Positions 50,103-60,409 of a stretch of 64,000 nucleotides of DNA are shown here, piece by piece; position 1 is the first letter of the stretch; the number at the start of each line of letters is the position of its first letter. The translations under genes were made by a program, and so were the position numbers. The notes beneath the pieces are model-generated. The model did not search any database and was not told the origin of the DNA. It was given only the letters and a program-made list of their open reading frames with translations. The DNA is from Nematostella vectensis (Eukaryota > Cnidaria > Anthozoa > Actiniaria > Edwardsiidae): assembly GCF_932526225.1 (NCBI RefSeq), contig NC_064043.1, forward strand, positions 6,315,501 through 6,379,500, written 5' to 3'.

Positions 50103-50353
50103 GTAAGTTAAAATCTCTCTATATAAACTAATTGTTGACATCTGTTTCAACCGATTTCACTGTATTTCCAGTCGAAAATAAAGAGGGGGAATTTAGATCC
50201 AGGGAATGATACAGATTGTTTTGATGGTTTTAATGCCTTTATATAATAATGTGGGTACAAATAGTTATACAAGTTATAAATAGTGATATTTACAACAGTA
50301 ATAAATAGCACCAAAAATATAATAAATAAATAAATACATTTTTTTCTTTGTCT

Positions 50354-53300
50354 TCACTGCTTTTGATATTTTCTCTTGACCCTTTCCAAATTATTTTCCC
50401 TACTGAACAGTTTTCTGTTTTCCCTCTCCATGATCTATAGAGATAAAAATACACAGTTGTAGCAAGCGATTAGTCTAGATAACATGACGTTTTTTTCACT
50501 TGGAATTACCTGTACAGTGTAGTTGCTATTTTTCCCCCCTTTCTGGCTACCCCTGTGGAATGTCTTGTTCTGCATGTGGTTTTTCTTTTCCACTGTCTGG
50601 CAATTGAACTGGTGGATCGTGCCATGAATCTCCAAAAATTGGGGGACATGATAAACAAGAACTGTAGAGAAAAAAATGCATAAAATTACTTGGTCTCGGA
50701 GATCCCAAGTCAATTAAGGAATCTCATTTTAATCTTACCATGTATATATGGAATTACATCCTGTGGAGAGATAAAAGAAAGCACAATTAAAATAATATAT
50801 CTACTTGTTATTTTTTCAGTGACATATGATCAAATGAGGCTTGTGTCCTGCCAGTTCAACTAACCACAGGGATGTAGAATTACCTCATCAAACGTGGCCT
50901 TTCTAAATTTGGTTCCCCATTGGCGGGCCTTTTCTTGAAAAGCATCTGCTCGAAGATATGCTTCATCTCCAGGATTTGCCCCAAGAGCATCAGTGAGGAC
51001 CATCAAACTTTTCCACACTTGTGTCAGCTCTGATATGCTAAGAATTGTTTTCTCACAAGTGGGAGTGGACGATGGCTACAAAACACAAAGCAATTGTTAA
51101 ATTAGCTTTATACACAGTAGTATCCTGGGTGTGCTGGTCTTTTTTATAATGAAAATAAAAATCATACCTCAAACACTATGTTGTTGCGGTCAAGATGATC
51201 CTTGAGTGTGGCACGTAGGAAGTCCTTGGTGCCTGTCGACCTCAGATGGAACTTCCTACATTCCTCCACTAGCTGGGCTTTGGTCAGACAGTCAAGGCTG
51301 GTGATGGACTTGTTCTCCATGTCTCCTAGGAAGGCATGGATATCAAGCCCCCTAATGATAGTTTCCAAACCATCACCTTTATAAGGAAAAGAGGATTCAA
51401 AGAAAATAAATAACGAAACTTTATAGTAATTTCATATTAGTTTCAGTTATTATAACAGTCTTTTCTATTAGTCAGTTATTTACTTACAATCCAAAGAGCT
51501 CCACTTGGTTGTGGTTTTGCCACTGTCATCCTGGACATCATAGAAACAAAACCTCACACCTGCAAATACAATATGGCAAGAAAACAAAATGATAATCACC
51601 ATAAGACATCCCCTATACCCATTTACCCTATACATGAAATTTTTATTTACCCAAAGCTTCTATTGCTTCTTCCATGGCTTTTTTAACATTCTGCTCTATA
51701 GCCCAGCAAGCAACCTAGAAGTTTAATATATACCAGGAACTTTTTTAAAAAATGGCTCAATGGAGATTTGAATTTGTTAAATAAGCATAATTTTACCTGG
51801 TTGAGAAGTTTTCCCATGATCCTCAATTTGAGGTGCAGGGTGTCGGGTATGACCTTGGTAAATTCAATGTCCACGAGAGGTAAACATTGAACTCCCTTGG
51901 CATTTGGACACCCAACACGTGCACGGCACTGGTTTAAGGTTCTGGTTATGGGCCATTGTGGGACTGAAATTTTTATCAAATTTATCTAGTTATTTATAAT
52001 ATAGCTGACAATGGAATAATTCATAAAAACAAAAATCATTTAATTCATTACATAACATTCATTATATAAGTAACAAAATTAAAAAACTTACTAGAAAAGT
52101 CTCTGATCATCCTTTTGCTGCATTCGCACCAAATGCAGAAGTACAAGGCACAGGGACTATTAATTCCGAGAATACACGCCATGAACTTCCAGTCAGCACA
52201 CATCACCCTTAAAAAAAGGGATAAAAGTTACATATGTCCTGTTTAATGCCAGATCATAAGATTATTGGTTGCAAAAAAAATGAAACCTACCAATCAATAG
52301 TGTATTCAAGGCCATTAACAAGAATGCCAGTTCTCCCTAGGGCCTTCATCTCATCAAAAACCCCTCTCAAGGTCGCCTTTAGGATGTCATATGACTCCTT
52401 GCCTATAATAAAAAGTGTTCACAGATATATGGCTTTAGTTGACTATATCATTAGGAAGATTTGTTCTCGCTTACAGCTGCAATAAATTAGCTGCAACCAA
52501 CTCACCATCATATATAGATATACAGTATTCCCTTTCTGGGCTTCTTTTAACAGAGTTTTCTGCTGGAAAGCAGAAGGTTGTCATAACACTCCCAAGTTTT
52601 TTGGTGGTTTTTCTACCATCACCAGAAAACCAAAGGGTTATAACATTGCCCCCTGCATTTCCAATGACATCTGAACTATAACTTAGAATGTCCTTGATGG
52701 ATCTTGAACATCCTTTTGCATTCTGAAAGGAGAAACTTTGTTTAATGAATTATTGGGTTTGTACAGTATTTGCTTGTTTTAAAGGATGCAAAATGTGCTG
52801 TGCACAAAGCAAATCAGAATTAAGACTATCAACAGACTAACCCCTTCAAATTCTGTAATAGGAATGATTGCATTTTGAGCTTTTCTCTCTTTCTGTATCC
52901 CATACAGTGATGGCAAGCTGGACCCAGCTACCATCTTTAGCTCATGGTATGCTGAGTCAGAAACATCACCATCATCTTTGGCCTGAGATTATAAAAATAA
53001 TCTAAATATAGAAAAAATAAGAAACCTACAGTACTGTACATGTACTTCTATAATACCTACCTTGAGAGCTCTTTGGATCTTTTTATGGTCAATCTCCTCA
53101 GGCTCAACCCTCTCATTGAAATGTAGGGCAAAACTGACCATACCAACTTCAAGTTGAACCTAGAGATAAGGAAACATTGAAATGTAGGGCAAAACTGACC
53201 AACTTCAAGTTGAACCTAGAGATAAGGAAACATTTTATGATAAACAAATGCCATTATAACAGAATTGGTAAATTTAGGTTGTTTCCATGTGTACAAAAAT

Positions 53301-53662
53301 TCTAAACAAACCTCAACAACTTTCCAATCTGTTGGAAGCTTCTCAAATTGCTTCTCAAGCCATTTTTTAATCTCTGACTTTTTGTGAAATTGAGCTTTTG
53401 GCTCAAGGTCACAAAAAGGCTTTCTCGGCTGAAGAAAGGGCTTTTTTTCCTTGCCTAGCTCCTTTCTCATGCCATCTCTCTCTTTGACAACATCAGCGAG
53501 TCGATGTTTTAGCTCTGACAGCTGATTCTCGAGCTCTTCGATTCTAGAGTCCCGAGAATCACACAGCCCGATTTCACGGACTTGAGGTAGTGTGTAAGCC
53601 AATCTTTGTTTTTTCAATGGCGGATCTTGTGTAAAATTAGTCAAATACCCTTGCACCATCAT
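50354..53662 (-). CDS. 14-exon transposase-derived-like protein, about 664 aa
   Basis: Exons: 53312-53662, 53061-53159, 52842-52982, 52506-52722, 52291-52402, 52092-52207, 51797-51963, 51651-51714, 51488-51559, 51168-51376, 50884-51075, 50739-50760, 50510-50661, 50354-50434. All phases agree and no stops intervene. Residues about 40-80 form a coiled coil. The core has FSGDGR (D232), a CADWKF segment (D312) with C330-x2-C333, a DTLHLKLR segment (D386), and VEKKNH (E612) after YHVPQFLEIHG. This resembles the acidic-residue spacing of an RNase H-like transposase and a family abundant in cnidarian genomes; the assignment is inference. No terminal inverted repeats were found around it, so it may be a host gene. 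Confidence 0.75.
53115..53234. repeat. Tandem duplication across the exon 2 splice acceptor
   Basis: A unit of about 60 bp (53115-53175) is repeated at 53176-53234 with a 5-base deletion. It includes the exon 2 acceptor of the minus-strand gene, so two near-identical acceptors lie 56 bp apart; only the proximal one keeps the reading frame. Confidence 0.85.
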
Positions 53663-54185
53663 TTTAGTAGATATCTATCATGAACAAGCAAACGAGACGA
53701 CTAAACTTTTGAACCTCTTCCCGCCTAAGTTTACCGAGATTCTGCAAGATGATCCCCAAAAAACAACCCGTGAAGATTATCTAGATAAGAATTGCGCCAA
53801 AATTATACAAACAAAAAACGGAAATATTAGAAAGGAATACTTAGCTTCTCGTCCTTCGGGTGTTTCTGTACTCTTCAGCATCAGGATCACACAAGGACGT
53901 AGTCGATTAAAATACCTACGAGGGCTTTTTTCCACAAGTTAGGCTGGCAGAAGAAAGATCTAGCCCCTACAGGGGTATTTGATGAGAAAAATAGGTATTT
54001 TTCGCTTCTATAAGCAGAAATCTCAGGTTAAATAGCCCTGTTTTCCAAAAATAATCGCTCTTCGTCCGCCATCTTGGATAGCTCAGAGAAAACCCATTTG
54101 TAATTTGCCAGGTTACACAGCTCCTAGTCTCAGTCTCTAAAAAAGCGGCCGAGCGAGTTTGAATAACACCAAAAGTTTGATATGT
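53663..54185. other. 5' flank of the transposase-like gene
   Basis: Probable promoter/5' UTR of the minus-strand gene. A plus-strand frame at 53709-53942 is not recognised. Confidence 0.3.
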
Positions 54186-54285
54186 AACCCTTATCCCGCG
54201 TTTTCCCGGTAACCCTTATCCCGCGTTTTCCCGGTAACCCTTATCCCGCGTTTTCCCGGTAACCCTTATCCCGCGTTTTCCCGGC
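54186..54285. repeat. 25-bp satellite, block 2 (4 copies)
   Basis: Same unit and orientation as 48890-49155, all of the TTAT variant. The two blocks flank the pair of convergent genes. Confidence 0.95.
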
Positions 54286-54289
54286 CCAT

Positions 54290-54710
54290 AATAAGGCGAA
54301 TCCCGGCTCCCGTTTTCCCCCTTCAACCCTCTGTGTGTTGGAGATCATTTCAGGCTGGCCTATGAAAAAGCTAATGCTATGTCACATTGTCCATGCGTTG
54401 TTATATGCTGTATGGCAAAATATATTTGCGACATGATGGCTCATAAATACAATTGGCAATTTCTACCCCAAAGTATAATTCTTTTTTTTTTTTTGCGTGA
54501 GTGAGATCAATGCAATAGTCAATAATATTGATTTACATATATTTATATTAAAGAAATGTCTTTACATCATTTTCACATTTATAAAAACGAGCACTCTCGC
54601 TTATTTACACTTTATCCTAATACTCATGTATAACATGAAACTTCATAATAAAACGTTTAGTTTAAAAATCGCAAAATTGCATTTTGACTCGATTCCGTAC
54701 AAATTTGGGC
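54290..54710. other. No recognised gene
   Basis: AT-rich sequence with a T-run near 54482. Nothing supported. Confidence 0.3.
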
Positions 54711-54711
54711 A

Positions 54712-55078
54712 TCTGGGCCGGGTTTCTATAAAGCAGGTTAACGCTAACCCAGAAATAAAAGGTTGTTATCCAATCAAATGTCTCGATAACCTTATTATCC
54801 GTGAATAAGCGCTAACTAGCTTCCTCCGCAGGAATCTCCAAGAGCAGATAAAGACAAAAAAAAGGATTGAGTTTCCTGTGGCAAAAAAAAAAACGGAAGT
54901 GACAAACCGGAAGCGCTGCAGTGGAAAAGGGGACCTTCTCCCCCTCTCCCCGCCCCATTCCCTCTCTACTTCTCCTTAGTCTCCCTCCTTCGCAATTTTG
55001 CCACAGGTAACCCATTCTTTCCGTCCTTTTCATTATGAGTTATAAGCGCTAACCTGCTTTCGAGAAACCGGGCCCTGG
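54712..55078. mobile_element. MITE with GGGCC-type inverted ends
   Basis: GGGCCGGGTTTCT with AAAGCAGGTTAACGC at the left end is mirrored at 55040-55078 (GCGCTAACCTGCTTT, AGAAACCGGGCCC). A second nested stem lies inside (TTTCCTGTGGCAAAA near 54868 against TTTTGCCACAGG near 54996). No coding capacity; target duplication unclear. Confidence 0.75.
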
Positions 55079-55079
55079 T

Positions 55080-55587
55080 GGTTATGCAACCACAGGTAAC
55101 CCAAGCCAATGGTTTGTGCATTCCAGTGCATAAAAAGGTCTTTTCAACCAATCAGATCTGACCACATGCAAAGTTTCAGGGAATTTTATGAGAAACACTT
55201 TAACTGAATTCCTTAACTTGATATTTTCATTGCCGCATTGCTGTTGTATACATCTTATATACACAAACCTCTGGTCTGGGCTACTTATGTTATGATCCAG
55301 CTACAAGTGTGACGAGTGACGTGATAATTTTACCTAAAATAAATACAACTTTAAAAAAATTGCTTTAAATAATGTTAATAAATGTTTTTCAATCGATAAA
55401 GGCGTTTCCATGTGTGTTCAATATCAGGTCGCATAAGGGTTTGGTTCTCACTAGGAAGTAGAAGATTAAAGGACGACTACTAAGCGCGTGTAAAATGTCT
55501 CATGATTTGATAAGGATTGTAGTTCTCTAGTGTATTAAGGGTGATTACTTCCTTTGTGTCCTAGTGAAATTGGCCAGATAATCTCCA
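55080..55587. other. 3' flank of the BRICHOS gene
   Basis: No gene recognised. Contains a further GCAACCACAGGTAACCC segment like the MITE interior, then AT-rich sequence. Confidence 0.3.
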
Positions 55588-57705
55588 CTAACAAAGAGAA
55601 TCACAACGTCTCACTAATTTTTTCCAATATGAATTTGTTGCCGCGTTCCATCTAAATACCCATATATATCTGCATACTGTTCCAACACAATTCTGACTCC
55701 TCTTTCTGCGCATGCCTGCAATAGAGAAATTGAAAAAAAAGTGTATTATTAGTGTATTGCTGAATAAAGGCAAAAGACTATGGAACATCACGAGGTGGAA
55801 AATTTGTCAATACTTCTGTCCGGCGACACCTGTGGAGAAGAGTAACGGGGCGAGTAAAGGTTTAAGAGGAGCACCATCTTACGCTGCACTTTTGAGGGCC
55901 TCCGAATAGCCCCTTAAATTCGGAAGTGCTCGCAGTATAAGGCAAGTATTAGCCTGATTTGTCGCTCGTATTCGAAAAAGCACAACAAAAACTGAGTGCT
56001 CTCATGCGCGCAAGTGCTACCAAAATAATCATTTTAAAACATCATTCCCATTAGCTATTCTCTTTGCCATAAAAAAGCGCCCTCAGGGTGATCTTCAAAG
56101 CCCTTACACATACTTTGGCTTTCGTCTTGCTCTTTGTCTGCTTGGTTTTCATCGGTGGCAGATGTGACTAGTTGCCTAGCAAAGTAGATAGGAAAGCGGG
56201 CGCAAAGAGAATCCATCCCCTGACTTAACAGGCGGCGGTCTACCAGCAGCGAGCTAACTTTCCAAGTGTTTGTTTCTTTTGTCAGCTTAGAAACATCAAC
56301 ACCTTCGCCAGCCTGAAACTGAGATTTATTTAAATTTTAAATAGAGCATGACAAAAAGGCGGAACCGTAAACAAGGAGCGACGACCCCATGTTCGAAAAT
56401 ATCTTCCTGGCGCGGAAGAATGGGGAGGATGTGCAAATCCTCTATTATGATTTTGTTAAAGATGATGACCTACCTCATTCAGTCCCAGGCCTAATTTCAG
56501 TGCCGCGAGGGACGAAGCATCGGAGACTCCTCGTGAAACGAAGCAAGCGCGAAGATAAGGCACTCGGATCAGAGTTAGTTTCTGGAGAGAGTAAAAAGAT
56601 AAGCGACATAGTTTGATATATCGATACTAAAGAAAATGTTCGCAAATGCGCAAATGCGAATTCTTATTCTCGAATTTAAAAAGTGTTTTTATTTTTACAC
56701 AAAATAAATTTATCATAGAAGTGCGAAATTTTGTAACTATAAATAATAAATATTTTATGGCCATAAGCTTAGGAAATCTGGAGAAAGCGCCAACGAATAG
56801 GTTGCATGCGTTTGACTAGAACAGGCGGGGGGGGGGGGGGGGTTCCTAGAAAGGGGGAAGGGAGCATCATTACCTTACCGCCCGAAGGGGGGATACATCG
56901 GCCCCCTTTCTCCTACCCCTCTCCACCCCCCTGATTCGCCAATTTTAGCCTGCGTCGTATAGCAATGATCAATGATAAACAAGGGGTGTGATATTTGATC
57001 CTTATGGGCGTACCTTATTGAAATCCTCCATAATGTCTCCTGCATTTGACCCTTGAACAGAAGGGACAGAGAACAATGCGGAATTAGACTTGGCATCTAG
57101 GCGAATCTTTTCAACGCTGTCCTTTCCGTTTTCTACGAGTGGGATGGTAAACTCAATAACAGGCTCCTATAACAGAAAAAAAAATTTCGTAATTTAGGAT
57201 ATATTGCTGAGCTTTGGCTCCCTGGATTTGTTGTCTTTGAGGGTAATTTTATACAACGACATATTGACATATTTGGCGGCTATCAAAAACTTTTTTTCTT
57301 TTTTCTCAGAACTTTTAGCAACGCGAATCAGGCAATCATTTTTGATAGCGTTGCCAGGAAACTCTTTCAAAAATGTTTGTTTACCAAAACATAAATCAAA
57401 CAAATATCTTTTTAATATGAAATCTAAGTCTGTGCACTCCCTACAGGAAATCTTTACAACACGCGACCGTCATAGACATATACCAGATGGCAAAAGACAG
57501 TGCACATATATATTCTAATGACCGCAAGTTCGTCCTTAGCCGCTCCCGGCTAAAAAGTGTTGTTTTTCATTTTTCTCGAGATGCGCCATAATTTGTTAAA
57601 GGAAGTGCTTCCATGTTTGATTAAACCACTTACCGTTGAGATGAGTGGAGCTGCATGGCTTTGAATGTAAACTAGCGAGAGGAGGGTTACCAGGATCAAA
57701 TACAT
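55588..57705 (-). CDS. Secreted BRICHOS-domain precursor with C-terminal cationic Cys-rich peptide, 219 aa
   Basis: Exons 57634-57705, 57014-57166, 56474-56581, 56114-56312, 55588-55715; all phases agree (660 nt). Residues 1 to about 18 are a hydrophobic signal peptide. Residues about 25-160 fit a BRICHOS domain: Asp at 72 (MEDFNK), Cys at 88 (LRACFV) and Cys at 148 (LCARFPIY), the three positions this family keeps. An acidic stretch (about 165-176) precedes RRKR at 180-183, a furin-type site. The remaining residues 184-219 have Cys at 187, 192, 215 and 219, three Trp, and net charge about +5. BRICHOS proproteins commonly chaperone and then release such a C-terminal peptide; annelid arenicin-type antimicrobial peptides are made this way. 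Function here is inferred. Reading through the exon 4 donor would give a different C-terminus. Confidence 0.82.
56826..56845. repeat. Poly-G tract
   Basis: Run of about 18 G in an intron of the BRICHOS gene; a candidate quadruplex or assembly-sensitive site. Confidence 0.9.
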
Positions 57706-59654
57706 GTTCTACGATGGAAGTGTTGCAGTGTTAGTGGAAAAAAACCCAAAGACCCTCATGTAGATGCAAAGGTTTCTCATTTTGCTGAATTCCTATTGAT
57801 AGGAGCGAAAGGACAAAATAGTTGTGTTTTTTTTTGGCTGTTTTTACTTATTTTTGCAAATAAAATGATCCCACAAACTTAATCCTAAATCAACTCGACT
57901 TCCGTGATAGACAAGACGAGGAAAAAAATGTTCAGCCTGGCTTGTCTTTCATCTGATCCGACAACTGATCCGACACGTCTTTGCCTGTTTGTGATTGCTC
58001 AAGTACTTGAATATCAAATATAACCTAAGGCGAAAATCATTTGAGCTTTACAGTTTGGCAAATTCCAAAATTCATCCGGTGTTAATTAAAAACAATTTTG
58101 TCTTAATTTGATAATGCCCCTTCTTTTAAAACAAATCCATAACCAACCAGTGCTTTCGGCTTTAAACTCACCTTGATTTCTTGAAATGCAGAAAACTTTC
58201 TGAGTTGTCTTGATTTTTTTTTTCACCTCTAAAATATAACTCCTTTTTGGATGTGATCAGTGTTGCGGTACGATTACTTCGCCCTACTATATACCTAAAC
58301 GATAGCTATTTTTATCTGCCCATTATGTAATTTTCAAAGTTCCCCAGATTTAGATAACTTTGTAGGATTGCGGAACGACCATATTACATCCACGGTTTCT
58401 TCCGGCTGTGAGTTAATTGAAGCGGAAGAGTTTCTCCCTCACCTGTTTATACGTTATATGTATTGTAATCTCTGTGTCTATTTTAGTAAAAGTCTCCCCC
58501 CCCCCCCCCCCAAACCAACATAGAAACCAACTTACAAAACATCGATCAGCCCACTAATCGAAACGTTCAGCACATGTTTTTGCCTCGGTCATACATTTTT
58601 GTCTCTCTTTGTGCTTTTTCTAATTAATATTGTATCGCCCTTAGATGATGTTCAAAAAAGAAATAAATCGTATAAGCTTATGCTGTATCATTTTCACATT
58701 TTCGTTTTTTGTATGATCTGTTACAATGAGGAAGCCATGTGCCCCGAAATAGATGGCCAGTGAAATAAGTTGGCGGGAATTGGCGTAAATTGAATAAACA
58801 CAACGTATAAAAACAGCCAAAAAAAAAACCATAAAATGTAAAAAAAATATAAATTCTGATGAACGCGATGAATAGTTGGAAACGCGTGCGACACACGTGC
58901 GACACACGTGCGATGAATTTTACTATTCTCAGCCATACAACTGACATACGAGACCGGAGGTTCATTTCGTAAATGGTACAGATGCTGTATACACACGCAG
59001 GGGCGCCTGTTTAGTGATGCTCTTGTAGCTAAATGTCGCAGACGTATGTAAAGGTTTTTTTTTCTAATCTCCTTGTATTTGTGTAGATGGCTGTGTGTCG
59101 CAGCGCGAACCATCACTTCCTCTGTTTGTGAGGTTGCTACATAAACAATGTGTCACTACGAATGACATCATTGATAACACTCTCTCACGAAAACTGCGGA
59201 GAGTTTACTTTCGAGCCCGAGCTATGACACTTCTCTTAGCCTGGAAAGGAATTTTTAACCTGATTTTGTTTTAGAGATTTAGGGATAAAATCGAGTCCCC
59301 ATTTAAACCATTAATCCTTTCGCAATCCAGAAAAAGTTATTTTCTAACTTAAATTATTAGTTCCTTCCCTCACAGAGGTGACCCAAACATTCTTTTTAAA
59401 GGCAATGTTCATGGCTGTTATTCTTGCATTCACGGTCACCAATGCACAGGGCTATATTCATGCTACTTTCCTTTGTTCATATTCATTCTTAATAGTCTCA
59501 ATTATAGTATGGTTATAAAGCCGCAAATGCTCCATGAGTGACATGGAGTTTCTTGTTTTGATTCCACGATCAAACAATAGTACCTTATTAGTAAACATGA
59601 GCTTAAAAGCTAACATTGATTGATTAAGAGGTCACTGTTTAAGTGTGTGTTGTA
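57706..59654. other. Intergenic region, no recognised gene
   Basis: Includes the presumed promoter of the BRICHOS gene (upstream of 57705), a C-run near 58497, and short direct repeats of a GCGACACACGT-type unit near 58888-58913. Minus-strand frames at 58641-59116 are low-complexity and not recognised. Confidence 0.3.
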
Positions 59655-60409
59655 GTCCAGTCAATCTATGAATTTTAGGGGGTCGAAGTCAAACTAATTG
59701 CAAAAGAATTTCTGCGACCGTAGATTGATAGATCTTAGTGCCCTTACTAACATATTAAAAATTCAAAAAAATTCCTCGGGGCAAACATGCTTAAAATTAA
59801 GGGCAAAGTTTCAGCGTTTTACCACAGGGTACCCGCGTCGCGTAAAATTTTAAAAATGTTAAATAAAAATGAATTTGTTATGTTTTGAGTTTTAAAAATG
59901 CAAACACTAGTTAGTAAGAAGCGAACACTTTGTTTTTATGTATGATTTGAAAAGTCTCAGATTAAACAGCGATAGAATCAAAAATTAAAACAACAATCAA
60001 GTCGATTCCTGTGTGGCGAGGAACGCCTGGTTGATAATCGTTTAGTCACATCAAGCACTGCAAGTTTATCGGGTTTCTCTCCAAATTTGTCGATATTTTC
60101 ATGCTTTTTTTGTGCTTAATTGTGGTAGCAGTTGTTATAGAGGCTGACAGGGATTTAAGGTAAGCAATCAGAAAAAAATAATGATGTTTTATTCGCTTTA
60201 TGAAATCGTTTCATTCACTACACATCGCGAGTGACAATCGCACACGAGCCAATATCGAGCTCGAGTGATCTACGAGACACAAGCCAATTGTAAATAGTCT
60301 TATTTTCTAGTTTGTCTACATTTTTTAACCGTTATCAAAGCCATGATAGTTCTTTTCGAAAACTTGTTCCGTTAATTCAAACATCGAGAGTGGAATTTCT
60401 TTTAAAATT

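Noticed and set aside
56389-56616. 75-aa plus-strand frame inside the BRICHOS gene
   Set aside because: It is antisense to an exon that has clean splice signals, the right phase and the BRICHOS cysteine; the plus-strand product matches nothing I recognise.
58641-59116. Overlapping minus-strand frames with Phe/Tyr-rich stretches
   Set aside because: Poly-A/T tracts read as Phe runs; three frames overlap with none favoured.
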